From Pogonophryne albipinna (taxonomy: Eukaryota > Chordata > Actinopteri > Perciformes > Artedidraconidae), in contig CM053256.1 of assembly GCA_028583405.1 (NCBI GenBank), positions 15,220,107 through 15,284,106 of the forward strand: a stretch of 64,000 nt of DNA, in the 5' to 3' direction. This document shows, one piece after another, positions 55,554 through 64,000 of the stretch. The stretch's first letter is position 1. Each line of letters starts with the position of its first letter. The position numbers and the translations under genes were made by a program. Below the pieces are notes generated by a model. It did no database searches. It was not told where the DNA came from and worked only from the letters and a program-made list of their open reading frames with translations.

Positions 55554-56137
55554 TACCTCATTCACACCAACGGTGTTTCAGGGCCGGTTCGGAGCTGGAG
55601 CTTGAAAAGCACCGGGTTTTCCTGTTCACACCGCAGCGGAGCAGCCTCTTAGCTCCGGAATCCGGTTCATTTCGAGCACCAAAAAATTGTCCGACCAGAG
55701 CAAAAGCACCACATACGTCACTCTTACGTCGAGACGGGGGCAGGGGCGGGATCAACTCCTGAACAACAACAAAAACCCGGCGTTTTATCCAGTTTGTACA
55801 CAACGATGGAGAAACTTAACAAGCAGCAGTGGTCCACTGAAGAGACCAGCTACCTACTGGGAATCTGGTCTTCCGAAGAGGTACAGAGGAAGCTGGAGCA
55901 CAATCGGCCATTGTTGTTGTTGTCGGTGTCAGCTGTGAGGGGTTTCCGCGTGGTTTGGCTTTATGAAGCAGGCACGCAAACGGTTACGTCATGGCGCAAA
56001 CGATGACGCAATGACGCAGCACCAGTCGGACTCTGGGCAGTGTGAAAAGAGCCGGAGCTAAACCGAAGAACCGGTTCTGAACCTGAAAAGCTCTAGCACG
56101 GAGCTTGAACCGGAGTTGCGTTGGTGTGAATGAGGTA
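55554..56137. mobile_element. Harbinger-like element with CATTCACACCAAC ends
   Basis: A 584-bp element whose ends TACCTCATTCACACCAACG form an inverted pair of at least 18 bp, flanked by the 3-bp duplication ACA (55551-55553 and 56138-56140). Inner words such as CCGGTTC and AGCTCC are mirrored. It keeps a Myb/SANT-like exon but no transposase. Confidence 0.75.
55806..55913 (+). pseudogene. Myb/SANT-like exon of the Harbinger-like element
   Basis: The ATG at 55806 gives MEKLNKQQWSTEETSYLLGI and then IWSSEEVQRKLEHN. This is the W-(S/T)-x-E-E-T-x-x-L-L-x-I-W pattern of the trihelix DNA-binding proteins that Harbinger elements encode next to their transposase. After about 36 codons the similarity ends. 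The domain is truncated after helix 1 and part of helix 2. Confidence 0.65.
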
Positions 56138-56339
56138 ACAGTGGAATGTTCTACTGCAACACTCCCCACACGCAAACACACAGTACACCCGCGACTGTTA
56201 CAATGAAGGCTCGATAATCAGCTCACGGCATATAGGCAGGGGTAAATTGCTGTGCTTCACTCTTTAATTAAACAACCGCGGATGTCTTGAAAGACTCTTT
56301 CGCTAAAGATTTTTGAAGACATCCACGTTCTTGTGACAC

Positions 56340-56872
56340 GTAAATACTACGCTTCCTATGTTTTGGTGCGGACTGCGTTCACACCAACAATGAACCACTC
56401 CAGAGTTCGCAAGCAAGCGTTCCGAGACCACCTATTTTAGCGGACCAGAGTCCAGTTGTTTAGTTCACTAAAGAGGTCTCGGACTGTGTTCACACCGACC
56501 CAAATGAACCGCACCAAGCGGCTAAACGCACCAGGGTACGATTCAACCGGACTATGGTGCGTTCACACCTAATAGTCCGTTTTCTGGTGCGCACCAGACC
56601 ACAGTTGTTACATTGTTTCATTTTTCAGAAGGTTCGGTTTGCGTTCACACGGGCAAAACTCAAAGGGACTATAAACTTTAAACACAAGTCATGTGCACGG
56701 AAATGCTGTTCAACCATTGGTCAGACATTAAGGGGGTAAACACGCAAATCCCAGCAATTTCTACCGGTCTCGGATTGTGTTCACACCGACCCAAATGAAC
56801 CGCACCAAGCGGCTAAACGCACCAGGGTTAGATTCAACCGGACTATACAAGGCTGGTGTGAATGCACCCTAA
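56340..56872. mobile_element. Nested elements with GTTCACACC cores
   Basis: An 81-bp block (56475-56555) with CTCGGACTGTGTTCACACCG recurs at 56766-56846. Between them, an inner unit beginning GGTGCGTTCACACC and an outer end GGTGTGAATGCACC at about 56869 form an inverted pair. The layout suggests one element inserted into, or duplicated with, another. No coding. Confidence 0.55.
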
Positions 56873-56989
56873 ATGTGTGTTCTCTATTTCAGGTGCAGAT
56901 TTAGAAGATTTACGTTTTGCTGCAACTGGATGTGTGGACTTGTAAGTTGTGATGCTCATTTTAAGTTTCTTATTAGTATTTTGTGCCTC

Positions 56990-57160
56990 TACAGCAGGCA
57001 TGGGCAAACTAAGGCCCGCAGGCCATATACGGACCGTTGGGCTTTTTAATCCGGCCCGCCGAATATTGGTACAAAATTGTCCAAATTATAGTAAAGACCG
57101 CATTCATTTAGCCTTTTTCCTGCAATACCCGGCATTTCAGTTGATCCCGCTAGATGGCGC
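56990..57160. mobile_element. hAT (Charlie-like) terminal fragment
   Basis: Begins AGCAGGCATGGGCAAACTAA and continues with GGCCCGCAGGCC and ATCCGGCCCGCC, as in many vertebrate hAT-Charlie ends. The matching right end was not found. Confidence 0.55.
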
Positions 57161-58609
57161 ACTCTAGACACAATTGACCTTTGCTGGAGTCTGGTCTATT
57201 CAGCTGGCCCCACTCGGCCACCAGCAAGATCTAAGAACCAAATACATCACGCTTACATTGGAGGGGGTCGAGATTAACCTGAGCAATAACAGTTCATGGC
57301 GAGTACAGCGAATACAAGTTGTAACAAGCAGTAGTGCTGAGCAAAGTGACTAGAACGCGACCACACACTTGTATAAAGTCAGGCAACACTAACCAGGCTT
57401 AGTGTGATTCTGTTTATTTTACCTTACTTTAATGACCATCCGTTCACTGTTATTGACCATTGTGAAGAGGCAGACGTTTTCTTGTTGTTTTGTATTATTG
57501 CAGCTATTGGATGGAATCAATACATGGGGCTACATGTGACCATCACAAATAAAATCATAACGAAAACTACGCCCGGTAAAATATGCGTGTAGAAAACGGC
57601 TTATACCACAATATGATGGCAACAAGTAGTCAAGATAGTCTGATTAGCTTTGGTTGCTATGCCAACATCACCTGTAGAATGCCAGAGAAACTTTCATAAC
57701 AGCGTTGTGATGCCAACAGTGTCAATTCATACTGAAACACATTCACTGATGGGGATGGGGGATATTTATCAGCTGCTTGTGTGACAGTCGGACAGTGAAT
57801 ACTTTACAGCGGCCGCTGCCATGAGTTGCACTGCAGCGGTCGGTAATGCCGCTGATTGAACCGCATTAATAAACAATGCACCACGGCACTCTGGAGAAAG
57901 GTATAAGGTTGGAGAAGTAGTTCTTTAATTTAATCTGGCTTTGTATGATTAAAAACTACCCGACGCAGTCCTCTATTGATGTTGATGTGAGCGGTGTTTC
58001 GGAGAAAATCAGCGACGTAAAACGCAGTGTGGGTCATAAGAAGGCACGTAAACGGTTACGTCAAGACGCAAACGATGACGCAATAATTCATCTTTGAACC
58101 TAATTCACCTTTGAACCTGCATCTGTAATGTGCTGTTTACACAAGAACGCAAACGGTTGTATCCACTACTTTTCTCTTTCGTATAGCCGGTTCGTTCACA
58201 CGAGGCCGTAACGGAAACACGGAAACGGACCCCGCAAGCGATAACGGGTCCCAAGGTGGATAGATCTGCAAACGGAACGCTCTGGGGGGCCAAACGGAAG
58301 AAACATTGAAAAGTGCTGCCACATATGACACAGGAAAAAAAGAAAAGACACTGAACCCTTCCTTTGCCATTAGGCCTATCTAAAAATAGTGTTGCTACAA
58401 AAGTATAAATTAGGCTTACTAATAAGACAACTCAGATCTGAAGCTACACAGGAATCCGCTACCAAAGTGCAATAAAAAAGACAAAATTAATAGAATCAAA
58501 CCCTTTTTTGTTGTTGTTGCATTTTAGTAGAGTATAAAAAGAAATAGAATGCAACATGCAAGCAACACTAGTTTCTTAACCTGAATTGATAATAGACTGT
58601 AATCAATTT
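57161..58609. other. Spacer, no gene recognised
   Basis: Mixed composition with GCAAACGGTT words at about 58045 and 58150 resembling text near 55978. No coding exon or complete element was recognised. Confidence 0.4.
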
Positions 58610-58984
58610 ATTTATCAGCAGCCTCCAGGAATGCTTCTTTCACAACTTCGCCATCTTTGAAATACTTCATGTGTCGCACGATAAGATGCTATGGCAGCAG
58701 CCTTGCTCTTGTTGTTGGGCCTGGTGAAAATGGACTGCTGTGCATTTAGCTGTCCTTTCAGGTCCCTCACCTTTTGGGAGCGTAGGGCAGAATTAGGAGG
58801 GAATTCCGTCTCGTACCGTTTGTGCACTGTTTTGAAATGTCGCTCCTAAATTACCCTTCTTCGGTAAAGCCACGCTCGCATTGCAGATGAGACAGATGGA
58901 CTTTGAATTGGAATAGATACAAAAATAATCATCCTCCCACTCGGAGTGAAAATTATATATTTTGGGCTTTTTTGCTTCTGCCAT
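58610..58984 (-). pseudogene. hAT-derived transposase N-terminal fragment (GTF2IRD2/ZBED-like)
   Basis: Starts at 58984 with MAEAKKPKIYNFHSEWEDDY, then FCIYSNSKSICLICNASVAL, a BED-like C-x2-C finger. A frame change near 58825 leads into HKRYETEFPP and LNAQQSIFTRPNNKSKAAAI. A second frame change near 58665 precedes the end at about 58610. This is the N-terminal zinc finger and linker typical of hAT-type proteins such as those related to GTF2IRD2 and ZBED. Two frameshifts and loss of the catalytic domain make it a pseudogene. Confidence 0.75.
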
Positions 58985-59420
58985 AATTGTGGTCTTGTGT
59001 GTGTGTGCGGACTGTCACTCCTGTTGCCACGGACAACGTCAGCAAACTAGTGCCCACTGCCCACCAGCCACGCCCCGACACATGGGGTCACGCCAATCAC
59101 AAAGCTTTGATGTGTCCAAGTGCATTATTCTGGCAGTGTAGGTGGAGTATGAGTCAGTCAGAGGAGCTCCAATGCATCATTTATAGAGAAGTAGAAACTC
59201 AACAACTGGTAAACACAGTTCGGCTCATCCAAAGACAGACAGCAGAGCAGAGCTTGCAAGAATGTGAAGTATAACTGCTCTTCTAATAATTTTCTGAGTA
59301 TTCATTGCTATCAACAGTGAACATTGCACCTGTTGCTCATTAAATGGCTCACACCAGTTCAACTTGGGAGTCAAAACAAAGGCAGTTTCTTAACTTGTAA
59401 CTGTCTCCTCTCCATTAGAT
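58985..59420. other. Spacer upstream of the TRIM-like pseudogene
   Basis: The open frame at 59150-59274 (MSQSEELQCIIYREVETQQL) has no recognised family. A possible acceptor (CTCCATTAG) lies at 59411-59419, just before the TRIM ATG. Confidence 0.35.
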
Positions 59421-60600
59421 ATGGCCACGGCCTGCACATTGCTTACTGAGGATCAGTTCCAGTGCTCCATCTGTCTGTCACTATTCCATGTGGACACAAC
59501 TCCTGCAAGGCCTGTCTCACCAGGCACTGGGAAGGCAAAGATCTGTGTAAGTGTCCACTGTGCAACGAGAAGTTCCCCAAAGATCTCAAACTTCGGGTCA
59601 ACACTGGATTCAGGGAGGTTGTGGAAAATGTCAAGGAACTTAATGCAAAAGCTGACAATGCTTGCCCTGTGAAGCCAGGAGAGGTGCCATGTGACTGCTG
59701 CCCTGATGACAACCAGTCCAAAGCCTCTAAAACCTGTTTGGTTTGCTTAACATCTTTCTGTGAGACACAAATAGAGCCTCATCTAAGAGTTGCAGCTTTA
59801 AAGAGGCACACACTGACTAATCCTGTGCATAACCTGGAGGACCAAATATGCAAGAAACACAACAGGATGCTTGAGCGCTTCTGCAGGAATGACCAGACAT
59901 GTGTCTGTGTCCTGTGTACAGAACACAGCACTCACGATACAGTCCCTTTGGAGGAAGCCTATGTAGACAAGAGGGCTCAGATAGGGAGGAAAAAGAAGGC
60001 GGAAGTACAGGAAATGAAGCATAAGCATGGAAAGAGAGCTCATAAGAACAAGAACACGAGTCAAAGCAAAGCTGAGGCTATGGAAAACAATACAGTGATA
60101 CATAACATGAACAATCCTCAGACTTGGGGGATTCAAGACCGTTTTGGCAGAGTTGCTCTGAACGCGGTCCTTCCTGAATGGAGATGCTACTGTGAGGTTC
60201 AGGCTGAAGGGGGCTCCAGCGAGGACCCAGCAGTGGAGGGAGAGTCGATGCAAGGGGTAAAGGTATTCATAGCTAAACCCAAGGATGGAAACTGGATCAT
60301 AAGGGCGGGATCTCTGAAAACGTTACGACTCTACATCGAGTGCCAGTCCAAGTCTTCTGGATAACGACACATGGGAAAGTTGTGGTGTATGTAGACTATG
60401 ACCAAGGATCGGTGAACTTCTTTGATGAGGACACTAGGATGTTGACCTGCACTTTTCCCTTCTGCAATTTTCACGAGAGGATGTATCTTTTCTGCAGTCC
60501 AACATCAGGTGAGACCTGGGTACAGAGGCTGCAACAGCAGGTTGAGAGGTTCAAAGGATGGTCGCAAAATCCAGATAACGACTTCCGCTTCCGTTGTATT
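59421..60600 (+). pseudogene. finTRIM-like gene (RING, B-boxes, remnant C-terminal domain), broken
   Basis: The ATG at 59421 opens LLTEDQFQCSICLSLF, the first RING ligands. A deletion of about 20 bases then shifts the frame near 59485, and the RING resumes with VTIPCGHNSCKACLTRHWEG and CKCPLCNEKF. Next come two B-boxes (VPCDCCPDD, CLVCLTSFCE, then CKKHNRMLERFCRNDQTCVC and CTEHSTHDT). The linker IGRKKKAEVQEMKHKH follows, but the long coiled coil is missing. After further sequence a stop near 60362 separates a PRY/SPRY-like piece (VVVYVDYDQGSVNFFDEDTR, then NFHERMYLFCSP). TRIM proteins are ubiquitin ligases, and fish have many finTRIM copies tied to antiviral defence. The loss of spacing in the RING, the missing coiled coil and two frame breaks indicate a pseudogene. 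The single-exon layout may mean retroposition or gene decay. Confidence 0.8.
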
Positions 60601-60699
60601 TTTTATTTTTTTAATATATTTTTTATTTTATTCTGTGGGATTGCAAACCAATATTTAAATCATGACATTGGATAAAAAAAATGTTCCTGCTACAGTGGT

Positions 60700-62026
60700 A
60701 TAAAGGGTTACAACAAGCATCTCCCTCCAGTGACAAACTCATCTTTCACATATTCAAAGGTGAAAATGTTTGGTTCGTATTCAGTGATTTTCTAAATGAA
60801 AATGAAGTTTTCATAAACATATTTGTAATGCTTGTTTCTGCATTTGATGTTAAATTGTCAATTTTTAAAAACCTAAAGTTTACATCTCCATAAAATAGAC
60901 TGGTAGCGTCACTTGAAATAAAAAACAACACAATAAACGAGCATGTAAAGCTTTTCAATATCAATGCTTACTCTATCTGAAGTGTTGTGTAGTGATGATG
61001 GTGACTTTGTTCAAGTGCACCACTAGAGGGAGCAATCGACTTATTCTTCATACAAACTCACCCCATTTCTAACATGGCAATTTAAACAGAATTTTTTTTT
61101 TCTGGATCACTACATTTTAAGTCCTTATTAGTTTTTTTGTCTTTTCTTAAGAACTCTTGTGTTTACATCTTATTGCTTCTTATTCAGATAGTTAGATCAT
61201 TTTGAGACTAAAATCAAAACAGGGAAACTGCACTATAATTACAAAGTGGTCTGTCTGTATGCTTAATGTATAATATATATGTATTGCTGCAGCAGAATGA
61301 CATACTGTATAATAACACTGGATTACAAACTTTTAATTTGATTTAAATTATTTTAACAATATGTATTGGAGAAGAGCTTTATCGACGCCAACGTTGTTAC
61401 AAGCACTCACGTCCCTCTCATTTATAACTATAGGAGTTCCTCTTACTTTTCATTAAGGACCGACAGGTAACAAGTTTCATTTTGGGCTAAATTAAGATGA
61501 TTGTATACTTTGAAAATCAGTTGACACTGACGTCATTGTGCAGATGCTTGCATGCTCAAAATGATAACATTAACATGAAACTTGGGCACATGTTGTGTAA
61601 TATTATTACTTTGTAGCTGTAGAAACATTACTGTACGTCAGCCAACAAAGTGTAACCTGTGTTTGCATGTCAGCATCTTTAAAGGATAATTTTTCAAATA
61701 AGTCTTATGTCATGTGTTTTTACATGAAGTGAAATCAGACATCAGTGGTGAACATTAATGAATGTATTGCTTTCAGACCATTTATTTCAGGGTCAAATCC
61801 AGGGCAGGGAAGTGCGGTACACTCTGAATTTATTATTAAATATTGCCAAAATTACCACTAGGACTTGTCAAAGTAATACATGTTGGAATAACAAAAGTAT
61901 TTTAAAGTGGGGCTTTAAATATCTCCATGAATTTACCAACTGTGTATTTATTTATACTTTTGGTCACATGAGGGAAATACTGGATACTGCAAGAATTGCT
62001 GCTTCAAACATGTGTTGTTAAGTCTC
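60700..62026. other. AT-rich spacer, no gene
   Basis: No coding exon or complete element was recognised. Confidence 0.5.
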
Positions 62027-62030
62027 TTAA

Positions 62031-62285
62031 AAGGGACCTATCATGCAAAATGCACTCTTGTACGTCTTTTATACATGAATATGTATCCCCGGTGTGTCAG
62101 GGAACTCACCAAGTGTCAGAAAATACAACCCTCTCTCTTTTCCTCTATACCCAAATCTCTAAAAAAGGGGCTGTAACGGATCTGATACAGACTGATCCAG
62201 ATTTGAATTATTTTCTACATCACAAAAGTGGTGTTCCGCTTAGTGGTAAATTCTCCACCTATCAGGGGAATGAGAGGTTGGGCCA
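62031..62285 (+). mobile_element. End fragment of a second Kolobok-like element
   Basis: Starts after TTAA (62027-62030) with AAGGGACCTATCATGCAAAA. For about 250 bp it follows the inverted sequence of the right end of the element at 48936-48690, including ATACATGAATATGT and GGGAACTCACCAAGTGTCAG. It then leaves the similarity. No second end was found, so it is a fragment or a chimeric copy. Confidence 0.8.
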
Positions 62286-62514
62286 CGGTCTGCCATTGCC
62301 GCTCGAAAGCGCTGGAGACGCTGTAGTACATATGCCAGGCCTGTAAGTGGCGCTGTAGTCTGCCATAAAAAAAAAAGCAGCGAAGAAGACTTCCCGCGCA
62401 TGGTTGCCATGGTTGCCCTTCTGTTTATTCTCCGCTGTGGCTCTTTTTCTCCCTCCCTGAGGCAAGTGTTTGCGCCTCCTGCTTTAAAACAAATGAATAA
62501 TGACTCTATATAAT
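62286..62514. other. Repeat-like DNA, unassigned
   Basis: Contains GTAAGTGGCGCTGTAGTCTG and an A10 run, in a style common in fish repeats. No gene. Confidence 0.35.
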
Positions 62515-62625
62515 CATATGTAACTTACGGGATAATGTGCAGCGATGTGGTCATTATGGGGAAAAGAACACCGACAGGCTGATCAGGAGCCCGACGCGAA
62601 GCGGCACATTATCCCGCTTATTACA
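62515..62625. repeat. Palindromic repeat around GGGATAATGTGC
   Basis: ACGGGATAATGTGC near 62528-62541 and its inverted partner GCACATTATCCCG near 62602-62614 enclose about 60 bp. It could fold as a long hairpin, as small palindromic MITEs do. Confidence 0.65.
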
Positions 62626-62779
62626 TGGCCACATTCTCAACAAAGTAACGATATGACTCCCAATATTAATTGAAATGCTTTTATGGATTTAGAAAATGAT
62701 TTTATTGATTTAAAAAATAGTTGTATGTATTGATTTAAATTGACATGCATCCGCTAAGAAAAATAGTCCGTTGTTACTG

Positions 62780-63180
62780 TTTGAACTAAAGACCCTGACA
62801 CACCAGGCCGAAATCGGCCGTTTTCGTTAGTCGGACGACGAAGCGTGCCCTGTCGCCCAAACTCAATTTGGTGTGTCCCGCACCGTCGGCCGTGACACAC
62901 CTTATTTGGCCTTTCATGGCCGACGCACGGCCACAGGCAGTCGGACAAAGAAATCACTCTGATTGGCTGTTCAGCTAGCGAATCAGTGCATGAGAAGCGA
63001 AACAGTTGCTTGAGAATGTCTTCCACATGCAACACTCCAATGGCTGATAGCTCCAGTACCGCACAAAACATGTTTTCGATGGACGAGGGTGAAAATGGAA
63101 CGCACACGCTATTTGTTGTTTGTTTAGATCACGCAGTCTGTTCTTCTTCTCTGTCTTCCGGTTGTTGCCTCTTTTGAATG
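62780..63180. mobile_element. Possible non-autonomous DNA element with GACACACCAGGCCG end
   Basis: A GC-rich segment with CTGACACACCAGGCCG, GGTGTGTCCCG and GTGACACACC words in both orientations. The overall ends and target duplication are unclear, and no transposase was recognised. Confidence 0.35.
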
Positions 63181-64000
63181 AGAATACACACTACCGCCGC
63201 CTGCTGGTAAGGAGAGTTATTGCCACTCACGCATGCGCAGTTCGTACGTGCTCGGCTGAAGTCTTTGCGGTGTGTTCCAGTGCGACACATGGCCAAGACG
63301 CAGGAGAACACGGCGACGCAACAGTCGGTGTCGGCGTCAGCGAGTTCTCTGGTGACTGCTTTGCATTGGCGGCGCCAGAATTTTTTTGCTGCAGTAGCTT
63401 TGCAGTTGCTATATGACAGCACGGCGTTGCTAGTTAATTTTCAAAATAAACAAACAATACCAGTGGGCCAAGCACAAGCCTGTTCATATTGTAGCGTTCA
63501 CCGCTATTCAAGATCATAGCATCACTCGAGCCTTCAATGTCGAAAACGTTCTCTTTATTTTCTGGTATTGACGGCTACAGCCACGCCTTACAGAACCAAT
63601 CAATAGTATAACACTCATTATGACTTTTCCCCACACTCGAACACAACTCCTACCGTCTCATACTCCCTCCTCACACACCGGAAAACGCACACACACACAC
63701 CTGGAAGGGACGGTCTCTTCCTAACTCCCACCAACAACATTGCCTAAATAACTTTACAAATGTACTAAAACTGTGCACATCTGATAACTGAAATAACTAC
63801 TTGGACACGCTACAATATTATCCTTAATATTTACATTAAAAACATTCCTTTGACACTTATAACATTACTTTGCAAGGTAAGCACAACCAAAATAAGTTTG
63901 TAAAAGCAGAATTTGAACACTGTTTCTGACTACAATATTTTTGTATAATACTATTACACCCTGATGCTGCGTTCAGACGCGATGCGAATATTCGCTTCGC
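63181..64000. other. Right edge, no gene recognised
   Basis: Includes a GC-rich patch (63280-63380) and ordinary AT-rich DNA. At 63966 the text GCGTTCAGACGCGATGCGAA may begin another DNA element that continues beyond the window. Confidence 0.4.

Overview
The window is genomic DNA from a ray-finned (teleost) fish. The evidence is a multi-exon vertebrate gene with GT-AG introns and a fish-typical 119-nt intron, very long (CA/TG)n microsatellites, a sushi-type chromovirus, and dense DNA transposons (hAT, Kolobok-like, Harbinger-like). TRIM, THAP and P2X7-like fragments of kinds common in fish are also present. There is no sign of prokaryotic or plasmid sequence.

Left part (1-27 kb). This is the 5' part of beta-1-syntrophin (sntb1) on the minus strand. 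Exons 1-4 lie at 26436-26982, 9006-9249, 2498-2615 and 2289-2378 and give 333 codons in one continuous frame; the remaining exons lie off the left edge. Intron 1 is about 17 kb. It holds a nearly complete but broken Ty3/gypsy chromovirus (10728-15649, 5-bp target duplication, LTRs about 98% identical) in the same orientation as the host gene. It also holds a LINE tail, a Harbinger-like element keeping a Myb/SANT exon, a hAT MITE and two long dinucleotide tracts. The exon 4 splice donor is the first GT of a 306-bp (GT)n tract.

Middle part (27-45 kb). This is a patchwork of nested transposons: a TTAA-flanked MITE, a hAT with a ZMYM/TTF-type transposase remnant, a divergent YqaJ-like/THAP pair resembling an ISL2EU element, a 1.4-kb hAT MITE carrying a two-type minisatellite, and a 5'-truncated LINE with an 810-codon open frame. 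Plus-strand exons at 41.1-43.2 kb resemble the C-terminal region of PWWP3A/PWWP3B (MUM1) and are followed by an AATAAA signal. The LINE seems to have landed in an upstream exon of that gene or of a neighbouring transcript.

Right-centre (45.2-55.3 kb). This is one LTR retrotransposon (449-bp LTRs, GTATG target duplication, tRNA-Ser-like primer site) with no recognisable gag or pol. Its 5' LTR is split by a 3655-bp Kolobok-like DNA transposon, and the intact 3' LTR gives the exact empty site (TTAA). The Kolobok-like element carries two convergent genes: a plus-strand four-exon gene for a P2X7 C-terminal (ballast)-like zinc domain, and a broken minus-strand THAP transposase gene whose catalytic core is missing. 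Their 3' ends overlap by 20 bp. This is the most interesting structure in the window.

Right end (55.3-64 kb). Harbinger-like and other elements with a TTCACACC terminal core, a broken hAT-derived gene, a single-exon broken finTRIM-like gene, a second Kolobok-like end at 62031 and AT-rich DNA without recognised genes.
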